The translations under genes were made by a program, and so were the position numbers. From assembly GCF_900110185.1 (NCBI RefSeq), contig NZ_FOCT01000009.1, forward strand, positions 1 through 64,000: 64,000 nucleotides of DNA, read 5' to 3'. This DNA is from Nitrosospira multiformis. Its GTDB lineage: Bacteria; Pseudomonadota; Gammaproteobacteria; Burkholderiales; Nitrosomonadaceae. The notes beneath the pieces are model-generated. The model was not told where the DNA came from and did not search any database. It saw only the letters and a list, made by a program, of their open reading frames with translations. Positions 10,533-19,693 of this stretch are shown here, in pieces (position 1 is the stretch's first letter; the number at the start of each line of letters is the position of its first letter).

Positions 10533-10988
10533 ATGACCGCTCAGATTGCAGAACGATTGAACTACCAGGGGAACGACGTGGCGATGTGCACGAACCCCCT
10601 GAGCGACTATTTCGCCATGGGGGGCGTCAATCCGCGCTTCGAGTCCAACTGCACTGCCTTGTGGCGTGGCTACGTCGGCAGCTGGGAAATTGTGAATGCC
10701 CGCCTGTACCTGATCGGGCTGAACGGAACGCTTGAGGGTGGAGCCGAGGCATCACTGGCAACCATCTTCCCGGACTATCCCGATCGCGTGTTCGCCCACT
10801 GGTACTCCGGCACGATCCGCATCCCCCAAGGCAAGCAGCTCGAATATGTGCACATGGGCTACGGCAGCACCTTCGAGCGGGACTTGTTCTTGGATGTCGA
10901 GCGAGGGGTAGTTGTGGCGACTCGAGTGCGTCACAACGGTACCGCCGAGTCTGAAAACGCCCTGAAGGTTACGAAATCGGCGCCATGA
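10533..10988 (+). CDS. Conserved-looking hypothetical protein
   Basis: The 151-residue soluble product is rich in aromatic residues and Gly, with segments such as LWRGYVGSWEIVNARLYLIGL and VFAHWYSGTIRIPQGK that suggest a compact beta fold. The ATG at 10533 follows an AGGAAAGGGAG site and is preferred to an upstream start at 10485. It overlaps nothing and lies 40 bases ahead of the next gene. No function can be read from it. Its neighbours are remnants and hypotheticals of a decayed island, so a toxin-immunity or accessory role is possible but unsupported. Confidence 0.7.
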   Translation: MTAQIAERLNYQGNDVAMCTNPLSDYFAMGGVNPRFESNCTALWRGYVGSWEIVNARLYLIGLNGTLEGGAEASLATIFPDYPDRVFAHWYSGTIRIPQGKQLEYVHMGYGSTFERDLFLDVERGVVVATRVRHNGTAESENALKVTKSAP

Positions 10989-11028
10989 TCGTGTTCCCTC
11001 GAACCGGCAAAGGCAAGGGAGAGTCGGC

Positions 11029-11655
11029 GTGATCTATCTCTACTGGTACCTCGGCATCGGGGTGGTGGTCCTTGCGGTTGTCTACGGCGCACACCGCCTG
11101 ACGAAGGAGAAGAAATCTGAATCCCTCCGAGATCTGCTCGAAGCCGTCAACCCTGATGGCAAGAAGCTTTCCTACCGTATCCTCAACAACTTCGTCGCCC
11201 CCGTCCTCGCGGTCATCCTCGTGGTCGCCGTTTGGCCTGTGGTTGTTTACATGCAGGTCAAGGAGTTGTTCCAGAAGAAGGAAAGCAACGGTTTCCCAGA
11301 GGAACGCGAATTCGCTGTCGAGCGCGAACAACTGCTGGAGCGACTGACGGAGCAGGAGATCGAGAGGCGCGAGGTTGTCACGGACCCGCTAAAGGCTGCA
11401 CCTGAATTGCCATTTGGTCACCTCCACGCAGCGTGGCAGGAGTTCCTCAAGGGCCGTGCCGATGGCGCTGAGCTGTGGTCGTTCTCGGCACGGTGGCAGA
11501 CGATGTGGGGGCGCAAGGAGCTGCGGTGTGGATACGTTGTGGTTCAGGACGGAGCACCGGGCACCCACTTTCTGACGGTGTGGAAGGACATCCCTGACGA
11601 AGCGGAAGCAGATGGCAGCGCCAAACAGGAGCGAGCTAAAGACATTCCGGGCTGA
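11029..11655 (+). CDS. Membrane-anchored hypothetical protein
   Basis: The 208-residue product opens with a membrane helix (residues 2-20), has a second near residues 60-82, and then a long charged, Glu/Arg-rich soluble part with a Trp/Phe-rich patch near 155-170. The start is a GTG at 11029 after AAGGGAGAG. No family is recognised. It seems to be an intact member of the hypothetical cluster between the HAF remnants and tag. Confidence 0.65.
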   Translation: MIYLYWYLGIGVVVLAVVYGAHRLTKEKKSESLRDLLEAVNPDGKKLSYRILNNFVAPVLAVILVVAVWPVVVYMQVKELFQKKESNGFPEEREFAVEREQLLERLTEQEIERREVVTDPLKAAPELPFGHLHAAWQEFLKGRADGAELWSFSARWQTMWGRKELRCGYVVVQDGAPGTHFLTVWKDIPDEAEADGSAKQERAKDIPG

Positions 11656-11709
11656 CTCAGGAAGCAAGCTGACTGAGTGTCAGGCGCGATGGCCCATCAA
11701 GGAGATCTC

Positions 11710-12136
11710 ATGCAATACAAGAAATGCGATCGCGTAAGGTATCCGAAGAAGCCAGATTGGGGCATTGCCAAGTGCTCGCCGACAGTACTGACGGAACGGT
11801 ACGGATTTCTTCACCATGCCGGAGAGAAGACGATATCCCTGAATTTCGTGCAGCCGGAGAAGCTGTCTGGTGATGCAGCGTCGAGTCCGTTCCTGGACCA
11901 ATTGGATCTGACGGCGCAGCCTACCAAGGACGCGAAGGGAAAAGCCCCCTGCACGAATTGCGGCGCGCCGACGCAGTTTGGCGACATAGCCAATCCAATG
12001 CGATATCGATTGGGTGGTGTGAGTCCTGTTTCAAGCACAGCCAGCAACGTTTGAAGACAAGCACACCGGTGAGAAGCGGTACTACGACGAGCTGCGCACG
12101 ATCGACGGTATCAAGAGCCGCTACAGCCCGCACTGA
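11710..12136 (+). pseudogene. DUF3553-like zinc-ribbon protein, frameshifted
   Basis: The ATG at 11710 follows GGAGATCTC. The first part (CDRVRYPKKPDWGIAKC, then HHAGEKTISLNFV) resembles the DUF3553 pattern of small beta domains. The C-terminal part should be a four-Cys zinc ribbon (CTNC then CESC), but the frame breaks near 12012, giving a premature stop. The continuation GWCESCFKHSQQR lies in another frame, and the last part EDKHTGEKRYYDELRTIDG in a third, ending at 12136. Two one-base shifts within 60 bases point to decay. Only the N-terminal 100 or so residues would be made correctly. Confidence 0.65.
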
Positions 12137-12144
12137 GGAGCAGC

Positions 12145-12903
12145 ATGTACGAAATCGAAATGCATGAGATGTCGGAAGCGTTCTTCCCCTGCTGGAAGGC
12201 AGCCGGCATCCACTTGAGCAAACAGGTCGATGGCGGGATCCAGTCATGGCTCCGCGCGCACCCCTACCCGCCGTTCCTGGAGCATCTTTCGTTCCGTCTG
12301 GGCAACCAACTGTTCTTCGTGCGTGTCGAGGACGTTAACGGGAAAGTGCGGGGCCCCGGGAATCCGCAAGGGTTCATCACGGCGGCCAGGATGGCCAACG
12401 GTCGAGCCTGCATCCTGCCGATGAAGAAGAAGCTCTTTGGTGGCGCCTGGGTGGCAGACATGGCGGGATGGGGCTTGCTGGACCCGGATACCAGAAGGCC
12501 GATCGATCCTGTTGCCTTGGTCACGGACCAGAAGATCGAGATGACGCCGTGGGAGGTCCACGACATGGCCGTCCAAGTGGTCCGCGACTATCTGGACAAG
12601 CAAGGCTTCGAGTTGATGTCCTGGCAGGGCAACCCGGAGGTGGATCCCTCAATCTGGTTCCTCGGAAAGTCCAAGCGGCCGGAGTGGGTTGTGGTGCGTT
12701 CCGCGAAATTTCCGGCCAATAGCGTCGGGCGCCCGAGCAACTGGCAAGCGATTGCCGCCGGCTGCGCCAAGATGAGCGCCACGGGGCATTTCGCCTCTGT
12801 CGCTGCGGTGAGCGTAGACCAGCCCTTCAAGTCCAGCGAGGAGGCACCTGTGCCGTTGTGGCGGGGGCATGGCATGCATGTCCGATTTACGGGGCTTGAG
12901 TGA
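12145..12903 (+). CDS. Hypothetical protein, 252 residues
   Basis: It starts nine bases after the broken zinc-ribbon gene, with GAGGAGCAGC just before the ATG. The product is soluble, rich in Trp and Pro, with segments like PPFLEHLSFRLGNQLFFVRVED and WFLGKSKRPEWVVVRSAKFP. The latter, with its beta strands and Lys/Arg residues, hints at a PD-(D/E)xK-like or RES-like fold, but no catalytic motif is clear. Family not recognised. The frame is clean over its whole length, unlike its neighbours. Confidence 0.65.
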   Translation: MYEIEMHEMSEAFFPCWKAAGIHLSKQVDGGIQSWLRAHPYPPFLEHLSFRLGNQLFFVRVEDVNGKVRGPGNPQGFITAARMANGRACILPMKKKLFGGAWVADMAGWGLLDPDTRRPIDPVALVTDQKIEMTPWEVHDMAVQVVRDYLDKQGFELMSWQGNPEVDPSIWFLGKSKRPEWVVVRSAKFPANSVGRPSNWQAIAAGCAKMSATGHFASVAAVSVDQPFKSSEEAPVPLWRGHGMHVRFTGLE

Positions 12904-12934
12904 GTCAAGGGCCGAATCGAGCAAGGACGAAAAG

Positions 12935-13299
12935 ATGAGCACGGAAGATTACAACGACGAGGGCGGTGCGCAGGAATGCTCCTACTGCGCAAGCAGCGAT
13001 GAATGCGCTCACGTGCTGCTTATTGTGGACAGGACGTTTCGCACCGCTGAGGGCGGTGTGCTGATAGATGCGTTCAACGAACGTTGGAGCAAGCTCTGCG
13101 AAGACGGTGGCGATGACTTCGAAGAACGCGAGCCGTTCGAGAATCTGCTCGACGAGGTTGATGCCTTCCGGACTTTTCAGCCGAATACGACAACGAGGGA
13201 GGGCCAGGGATGTCCTCGACCTATGCAATCTACTACGTCGAATCGGCGGACAAGGCCAAGGATGCGATGGCTCGGTTTGTGAACGGGAATGATCAATGA
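12935..13299 (+). pseudogene. Acidic Cys-containing hypothetical protein, frameshifted
   Basis: From the ATG at 12935 the frame encodes an acidic protein with a CSYCASSDECAH cluster and the segment LLDEVDAF. Near 13165 the coding signal moves by one base: the original frame becomes Arg/Thr-rich and ends at 13282. The other frame reads PDFSAEYDNEGGPGM, then YAIYYVESADKAKDAMARF, and ends naturally at 13299. One single-base change explains this. The product family is unknown. Confidence 0.55.
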
Positions 13300-13339
13300 T
13301 TCGCTGTTCCGCGAAGATCGTGTTTCTCCACTCCGAAGC

Positions 13340-13579
13340 TTTTTCGATGGGTGACGACTGGATTGATCGTATCGAGCTTTGCTGCGCGCCCTGCAGGGTG
13401 TGATTGTGTTTGGCGTGAGCCTCCGGATCGCGCTCGCTGTGCTGATGACTCTGCTTGGTGTTTATGCCGTCTGGGTCCAGCCTAACTGGATCGAAGTCAG
13501 CATCCACGACATGCGGTCGGGCAACGCAGGGGATGGCATCCGAGTCGTCCAACTCTCGGACTTACATCTCTCAGGATAA
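13340..13579 (+). pseudogene. Metallophosphoesterase N-terminal fragment
   Basis: A membrane segment (about 13400-13480: VFGVSLRIALAVLMTLLGVYAVW) is followed by QPNWIEVSIHDM and GIRVVQLSDLHLSG, which is the first metal-binding block (DLH) of calcineurin-like, membrane-anchored phosphoesterases of the YaeI type. The frame ends right after it at 13579, so four-fifths of the enzyme is missing. The first residues (PKLFRWVTTGLIVSS) lie in another frame. The joint with the tag region falls just after 13579. Confidence 0.7.
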
Positions 13580-13634
13580 ACTCCTAAAGGATATCTGCAG
13601 GTAGACTTCCATCATTTACCGATGACCGCTGCCG

Positions 13635-14222
13635 ATGGAACGCTGCCCCTGGAGTGAGAGTTTCGACCTCTACCGCGAATATCATGATTGCGAATGGGGG
13701 GTGCCGTTATATGATGATCGGGCGCTCTTCGAGCTCTTGATTTTGGAGGGCGCGCAGGCTGGCCTTTCCTGGGCCACTATCCTCAAGAAACGGGAAGGCT
13801 ACCGGCGGGCCTTTGACAGCTTCGATCCGGTGCTTGTCGCCGGCTACGGCGAGGACAAGGTGACTGCCTTGCTGGCAGACCCAGGTATCGTCCGCAACCG
13901 CTTGAAGATTGCTGCCACTCTCCAGAATGCCCGCGCCTACTTGGCCCTCACCGCCGCCGGCCAGTCCTTCAGCAGCTTCCTCTGGCGCTTCGTCGATGAC
14001 AGGCCGGTCCAAAATGCCTGGAGTTGCATGTCCCAAGTGCCTGCACGAACGCCTCAGTCCGATGCCATGAGCAAGGCGCTCGGCAAGGCGGGATTCAAGT
14101 TCGTGGGATCGACCATTTGCTACGCCCTCATGCAGGCCGCTGGTATGGTTAATGACCATCTGACAACCTGCTTCCGGCATGAAGAGGTGAAAGACCGGTT
14201 TCGTTCGTCGTCGCCACGATGA
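13635..14222 (+). CDS. tag: DNA-3-methyladenine glycosylase I
   Basis: It removes 3-methyladenine from alkylated DNA, starting base-excision repair. The 195 residues show the family features: the Cys and His zinc ligands near the start (ERCPW, then YREYHDCEWG), the ELLILEGAQAGLSW helix, the Glu in the pocket, and the C-terminal His-Cys pair around NDHLTTCFRHEEV. Length fits. It lies at the right-hand edge of the decayed island and is itself intact. Confidence 0.95.
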   Translation: MERCPWSESFDLYREYHDCEWGVPLYDDRALFELLILEGAQAGLSWATILKKREGYRRAFDSFDPVLVAGYGEDKVTALLADPGIVRNRLKIAATLQNARAYLALTAAGQSFSSFLWRFVDDRPVQNAWSCMSQVPARTPQSDAMSKALGKAGFKFVGSTICYALMQAAGMVNDHLTTCFRHEEVKDRFRSSSPR

Positions 14223-14569
14223 TACGGTAGACGCGCTCGCTGCCCTCCGGCTTCTCCGGGGTCAGTGTCGACCCCCGTTTCTTCTCGCGCGCACCGGAGA
14301 AGGTGCCGCGCAATAGGGCGATCGCCAAGATCTGCTGTCTGTGTTTGCGGATGCGCCCCTTCACCTCTGGGTTTCCCCCAAAACCCGCCACTAAAAAGCC
14401 AAACGGTCAAAACCTCGAATAGAGCGCCAATCTGCCCCTATTCCCGCGTCTTGAAGCGCTAACGGTCTGTATATCCTTTTTGGCTCAGCTTTATCACGTC
14501 TCTTCCTCTTCAAGCAGGACTCACCTGTTTGATCCTTATCGCCAATCTTTCAGGGAATACGCGTAAATC
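14223..14569. other. Intergenic region between tag and the MACPF gene
   Basis: A 347-base GC-rich stretch. One reverse-strand frame (14149-14391) is open but overlaps the end of tag and shows no family pattern. The final 60 bases are less GC-rich and could hold the promoter of the following long gene, though I see no convincing -35/-10 pair. Confidence 0.5.
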
Positions 14570-17500
14570 ATGAGCAATAATCCGGATTTCAGCATCGGTT
14601 TTTCCACCAATCTCGTTCGCGGTCTTAACCCGAACTGGCAGCCGCAGAAGGGGTTGCTCAACATCCTTTATTCCGCCGAACACCAGGCGATGGATTTAAA
14701 GCCGGTGGAGCCGGTCGAGCACCGGGGCTCGTGGTCTTACCCTGTGATTACGCTGCATGAAACGGCCTTGGAGTTGCTGGATGAGCTGATTCCGTATGAG
14801 ATCGTCAAGCCTTCCAGCGACATCGATGCGCCTTCCTTTGGGCCGGGCGCCTTGCTCGCGGGTGCTGCCGGCAGTCGGGCTTCCCTGGAGATACTTTCAA
14901 AAACCATCGGGGTGGATTTGACGAAGCCGGGATCAGGTTATGCGCTAGTCAAACTGGAAAGGGTGGATGGAGCGGACAACCATGCGTCGGAGGTGGGCGG
15001 CATTCTGGTACACGCGCGTCCTCGTCAACCCGATCCCGAGTATGGGCTCATCCCTGCCTTCATTTCGGCTTCGACCAGGTTGCGGCATGCCGGGCGTAGC
15101 CGGCTGCAGGATTACGGCGATCAACTGACAAAGGATGATGCCAACAACGTCCTGGATTCTTTCCGCGAATTTGGCACCCATTATGTTTCCGGCGTGGAGC
15201 TGGGCGATACCATCCTTCAGGTGTTTGCCTATCAGCCGGAGCAGTTTGCCCGGATCAAGTCGGCTTATGCGGACGGCAGCAATCCGCTATCGGGCCATGG
15301 CTCGCAAAATTTTGTCCAGTTTACGACCGACCGCGCCGCCGGTATCTTCGGCTATGTGGAAGAGTATGGAAATGTCATTTGCCTGAGCAATTCCGCCGTC
15401 TTCAATTCGACCCTGGAGCGGAGCGATTGGCTGGATAAGCTGTGGTCAAAAAAGAACAGCGTGTTCTCGCTGTTCAACGTCAACTCGGTGCTGTCGCTTG
15501 CCGATCTCCAGCAGGAATTCGTCCAGCAGACGGTGATAGGGGTGCGGCTTGCCAGCCTGAGTGTGATGATCGAGCAGAAGCGCGGGTTGATCTGGCAGCG
15601 GGTCTTCAAGGGTGCGATAGCGCAGAAGTACCGTGCGACCATACAGCCGAATTTTTCCATTTATGACCAGCGCGATTTTGTTCGCATGCTGCCGCAGGAT
15701 ACCGCCGGGATCGTGTCCTTCATTGCCACTCCAACTATCAATGCGTACAAGGCACGTCTGGATCTTGCAGACATGCAACTCGTGGCTGCCGAAGAAGTGC
15801 AGGATTTCATTCTTCTTGCCAACGTATTGTCCGTGAGCAGCAATAAAACCATCGAAGTGCCCGGAAAAAAAGTGCGGCTGTTCGGGCAGGTGCTGGATAT
15901 GCGGGTACAAGGCCAACCCAGGGCGATCTCCCTGGCGGATGAAGCATTTGAATCGCTGCAGTTGGGATGTGATGAGTTTCTGGGTGCTTTGGCGATCAGA
16001 AACAGTTCCGGTTCACGCTACAGTGTCATCGTGGATGGACTCAGGTTCGACCTGGAAGGCGAGCGTCCGGAGGCAGTGCCTTTTGTCGCGGATGACGTGC
16101 GCGTTGTGCCTCCCGCTGAGGTGGTGCCCTTGCTTGTGAACAGCCTTCAGTTTTCCATGACATTTGCCGAGGCGGTCATCAGCGACCAGTCGGGCAAAGC
16201 CAATGGCTGTCTCCAGCAGTTCGTACGCGATTATCTGAACTGGCTGGCGGAATTTCTATCGGGCGCAAGCGGTAGCGAAGAGCTGATTGCCTTGCGCATC
16301 CGTGCGATGGATCTCGCCAGCTACGCCATCAATCCGGAATATGGCAGTTTCGTTCCGATCCTGCCTTACACGGACTATGAGCAGTATGTGCAAAGCATAC
16401 TCAGTTATCTGGACAGGATACAGCTGCAGGTGGCGCAAAACGAACAGCGCATGACTGCTCGGCGCGTGGAAGAAAGGGTGATCGATGTCGGCAGGACGCT
16501 CAATGAGAATATCATCAAGTCGGGCGAACTGGTCAGCGATGTGATCAAGGCGAATGCGGAGCAGCAGAGAGACCTGGAAGGATTCTACGATTCGCTGATT
16601 GCCCAGAGCAAGGCCGAGGCCGACCAGCAGCAGAATAAGATCAACGACCTGCGCGCGTCACTGTTCGAAGCCCAGGGAGAAGTGAACCTGGCGGTACAGA
16701 AATATAAATCCGCGGTACAGCAGTGGCAAACCATGGAAGCGATCAAGTTCGGACTGGAAGTGGCCACCAATCTGTTCAGCCTTGGTACTTCCATCGCCGT
16801 GCCGGCATCCTCCATCTCCGCAGTGAAAGATCTTGGCCTCACCGTGCAACGCATCCAGAAGACGCTGAATGTACTCAACGCCCTGTCCAAGCTCTATACC
16901 GGCGCGAGCACTGGCGCCAAGGGTCTGGAAAACGCCCAGCACGCGCTGGATGATCTGGATGATGCGCAGTTCGGCAATCCATCGATGCTTTCCTGGGATG
17001 AAATGTCGATTCAGTTCAACCAGATCATGGCATCGGGTCCGGACATCAAACCTGAAAAGGCAAGCCTGCAAGCGGCTTTTGCGACGATGGTGCTGCGCGG
17101 CAAGGCTGTAACCAGCGCTGAATCCGCATTGCACGCCCTGCAACGAGACATCTATACCAATCAGAAGCAGAAAGAGATCAACAGCCGCCAGGCAAAACGG
17201 CTGGAGGAATTGCAGCAGAAGCTGCATCCTGCCCAGGTGAAGGATCTGGACCGTTCCGCAATCGATCTGGTGGCGTTGACCGGGCACCTGACATTCATCC
17301 AGAACCAGATGCTCACAATTCTTGCCAAGGCATTCCTGATGCAGGACCTGGCGCTTCAATACGCCAACCTTCAGCCCGCCACACCCGTGCTGGCGTACAG
17401 TCTGCTGAAATTCAGTGCCGCGGTGGTTCAGCAGAAAGCCGCCACGCTGGAAGCCAAATCCCTGCTTGCCCAGTATCAGGTCACACGAACCAGGCCGATC

Positions 17501-19606
17501 GAATATGTCATCGAAGGGGTGAAGCCAGAGGAATTGACGGGCGGCAATATCTTTCGTACCCCCATCTTCCTGGATGCCCCGGCATTCTACCAATACGTCA
17601 ACGCCAGGATCGTTTCCGTGGTTGCTTTCGTGGAAGGTGTCAAGTCGACTGAAAGCGGTACTTATCTGCTGCGCCTGGCCTATAGCGGAACCGCCTTTCA
17701 TGACCGCAACTTGCATCGTGACCCGCTGACGTTCCGCACGCCATGGCGCGAGCGCATATACAACTATAACGCCCAGGACAACTCGCCCAGGTTTTCCGAC
17801 GGGGGGCAATCCTGGTCTGGGGGTGTAAGCCGGGTGACGCCCTTTTCCATCTGGGAGATTTCGCTGCCGAACACGAGCACGAACAAGGGCCTGCGGTTCG
17901 ATGGCGATAGTTTGACGATCCGCTTGTCCTTCGTGCTGGAAGCAAGAATTGCGGATGCGCAGAAAGTCATGCAGCGCCGCGCCTTGAATCGCCTGCTCGC
18001 ATCAGGCTTGCCCCCGGTGCTTGCGGCCCCTGCGGCCGAAGATGTCCGCCCGCTGCTTGCTGCAGCTCCAGCTCCAACCTTGCCTTCCGCAGACACGTTG
18101 CTGAAGCAGATGTATGCTCAGGGAAGCTGCACCAACGGTTGGGATGTGGTGTTCAACATGAATCTGGAAGAGATCAACAGAGCGCTGAAGGACCAGTACG
18201 AAGCCCTGAAAAAGGACACAGCCTACAAAAACAGAATCGTTGTCAACACCTCGGAGAAATATCCTGGCGACGTGACTGTGATCAACCGCTTTACCATCGA
18301 ATACGGTTATCCCCTTCTGAGTTTCAGCATCAATAACAACAATACTGCGATGCTGAGAATGGAGGTTTTGAATGGTTCAGTGCAGCGCTGTTCGAAAGTG
18401 GGATCCTTTCCTGAGCAGTGCGATGTCCCCCAATCTATCGGCGGCGAAACCCTGACGGCGGTGATTCAACTGGCCAAGGTGGCAGGGACGGTCAAGATTG
18501 ACAACAGCAATCACAACGTCTTGAAAGTGCAGCTCGACATGAAGGAGGGAACGTTCTCGATCAGTAACATCGATCTGAGCGACGCAACGAAGGTGGAATT
18601 CAACAAGGCGGTGAAGGAATACTTCGTCAATAACCCTGTGGTCTACCTGATCAATCAGCTCGACCTGACCGCTATTCCCACGCTGGAATCACTCAAGCCA
18701 AGCGATTTTATCTTCAAGCCGCTTCAGACACCCGGCAATAACGAGATGCTGCAGCTCTTCATCATGACCGGAGGACGGGCAGCGCTGAATTACTCCCAGG
18801 CTTTTCTGAACAATATCCCTGAGCCGATCCCGCAGGGTCAGAGTAACAGCATGATCGTCCGCTCGGCGCTGATATTCAAGGATGTGCTTCCGCAAAGCTT
18901 GAGAAACAATGGCTGGGCGCTGCAAGGGGTCGATCCAGGCAGTTCAGCCAAGGCGTGGTCGGCTAAATTCACCAGTGCCAGCGTCACCGGCAGCGTTGAC
19001 TTGAGCAAACTCAACCACACCTCGTCCACCAGCAGCGGTCGTGGCAGTGGATCGATCACCCAGTATACCTACTCGATCCCGGGCGGAAACGATGTCTCCT
19101 GGTCGCTGGCGGATACCGCCATTGTCGTACAGCCAAACGGGCAAATGTATTACAGCGGGTCGCGCGGGCAATCCCTGCAATACAACCAGCGTGCCTGCAC
19201 GTCGTACTATCCCTGCTTGTGGAATTGCGACCCCCGCTGCAGCGATTCCAAGCTGGCAACCGACGTGACCATCGAGGTGAAAGCTGCGTTGCCGCTGAGT
19301 GTGGGTGGAAGCGGGCGCAACCAGACCATCGAGATCAAGACTTCCGGTCAGGGAGTTGTGGTCAGTGGTCACTTGTCGGGAGGAGGACCTAGCGGCTCCG
19401 ACGATCTGGCCGCGCAGGTTAACCAGCAGATACAGAGCCAGGTGCCGACGCAGATTGCGGAAAAGCTGTCGATCCAGTTTGACTCCATTTCGGTATTCGC
19501 GCTGAAAAACCTGCTGTTTCCATCGAACAACTACATCTCGTTCAGCAGTTGCGCCGTGCCGGGCGACCTGATTCTCCTGGGCAACTTCAACTCGGCAAAA
19601 TCCTAG
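14570..19606 (+). CDS. Giant MACPF-domain protein with P47/TULIP-like C-terminus, putative pore-forming toxin
   Basis: A single clean 1678-residue frame without signal peptide. Residues 1 to about 370 contain the MACPF signature: FREFGTHYVSGVELGD at 198-212, matching the family pattern [FY]GTH[FY]-x6-G[GD]. Residues about 590-1000 are long amphipathic helices with coiled-coil character and one hydrophobic helical stretch (FGLEVATNLFSLGTSIAVPA, near 725-745), as in alpha-helical pore formers. A beta-rich part follows (about 1000-1130), then a Pro/Ala linker. From about residue 1187 comes CTNGWDVVFNMNLEEINRAL, the opening pattern of P47/OrfX-type TULIP lipid-binding proteins, continuing to near 1660 and including a Cys-rich patch near 1545. 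MACPF proteins insert into membranes; TULIP domains bind lipids. The combined architecture is inferred from motifs only. It has its own terminator. Confidence 0.7.
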   Translation: MSNNPDFSIGFSTNLVRGLNPNWQPQKGLLNILYSAEHQAMDLKPVEPVEHRGSWSYPVITLHETALELLDELIPYEIVKPSSDIDAPSFGPGALLAGAAGSRASLEILSKTIGVDLTKPGSGYALVKLERVDGADNHASEVGGILVHARPRQPDPEYGLIPAFISASTRLRHAGRSRLQDYGDQLTKDDANNVLDSFREFGTHYVSGVELGDTILQVFAYQPEQFARIKSAYADGSNPLSGHGSQNFVQFTTDRAAGIFGYVEEYGNVICLSNSAVFNSTLERSDWLDKLWSKKNSVFSLFNVNSVLSLADLQQEFVQQTVIGVRLASLSVMIEQKRGLIWQRVFKGAIAQKYRATIQPNFSIYDQRDFVRMLPQDTAGIVSFIATPTINAYKARLDLADMQLVAAEEVQDFILLANVLSVSSNKTIEVPGKKVRLFGQVLDMRVQGQPRAISLADEAFESLQLGCDEFLGALAIRNSSGSRYSVIVDGLRFDLEGERPEAVPFVADDVRVVPPAEVVPLLVNSLQFSMTFAEAVISDQSGKANGCLQQFVRDYLNWLAEFLSGASGSEELIALRIRAMDLASYAINPEYGSFVPILPYTDYEQYVQSILSYLDRIQLQVAQNEQRMTARRVEERVIDVGRTLNENIIKSGELVSDVIKANAEQQRDLEGFYDSLIAQSKAEADQQQNKINDLRASLFEAQGEVNLAVQKYKSAVQQWQTMEAIKFGLEVATNLFSLGTSIAVPASSISAVKDLGLTVQRIQKTLNVLNALSKLYTGASTGAKGLENAQHALDDLDDAQFGNPSMLSWDEMSIQFNQIMASGPDIKPEKASLQAAFATMVLRGKAVTSAESALHALQRDIYTNQKQKEINSRQAKRLEELQQKLHPAQVKDLDRSAIDLVALTGHLTFIQNQMLTILAKAFLMQDLALQYANLQPATPVLAYSLLKFSAAVVQQKAATLEAKSLLAQYQVTRTRPIEYVIEGVKPEELTGGNIFRTPIFLDAPAFYQYVNARIVSVVAFVEGVKSTESGTYLLRLAYSGTAFHDRNLHRDPLTFRTPWRERIYNYNAQDNSPRFSDGGQSWSGGVSRVTPFSIWEISLPNTSTNKGLRFDGDSLTIRLSFVLEARIADAQKVMQRRALNRLLASGLPPVLAAPAAEDVRPLLAAAPAPTLPSADTLLKQMYAQGSCTNGWDVVFNMNLEEINRALKDQYEALKKDTAYKNRIVVNTSEKYPGDVTVINRFTIEYGYPLLSFSINNNNTAMLRMEVLNGSVQRCSKVGSFPEQCDVPQSIGGETLTAVIQLAKVAGTVKIDNSNHNVLKVQLDMKEGTFSISNIDLSDATKVEFNKAVKEYFVNNPVVYLINQLDLTAIPTLESLKPSDFIFKPLQTPGNNEMLQLFIMTGGRAALNYSQAFLNNIPEPIPQGQSNSMIVRSALIFKDVLPQSLRNNGWALQGVDPGSSAKAWSAKFTSASVTGSVDLSKLNHTSSTSSGRGSGSITQYTYSIPGGNDVSWSLADTAIVVQPNGQMYYSGSRGQSLQYNQRACTSYYPCLWNCDPRCSDSKLATDVTIEVKAALPLSVGGSGRNQTIEIKTSGQGVVVSGHLSGGGPSGSDDLAAQVNQQIQSQVPTQIAEKLSIQFDSISVFALKNLLFPSNNYISFSSCAVPGDLILLGNFNSAKS

Positions 19607-19630
19607 GAACGAGAAAAACTATTCACATTT

Positions 19631-19659
19631 GAGCGTCCCGAGCGGATGCTCTTTTTTTG
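19631..19659 (+). terminator. Rho-independent terminator of the MACPF gene
   Basis: Stem GAGCGTCC (19631-19638) pairs with GGATGCTC (19644-19651) with one G-T pair, followed by seven T. It lies 25 bases after the stop codon of the giant gene. Confidence 0.85.
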
Positions 19660-19693
19660 TGCGCCGATGGAGGCACTGGCTTGGAGAGCAGTA

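Noticed and set aside
14149..14391. 80-residue reverse frame overlapping the end of tag
   Set aside because: It overlaps a clearly real gene on the other strand and has no recognisable domain.
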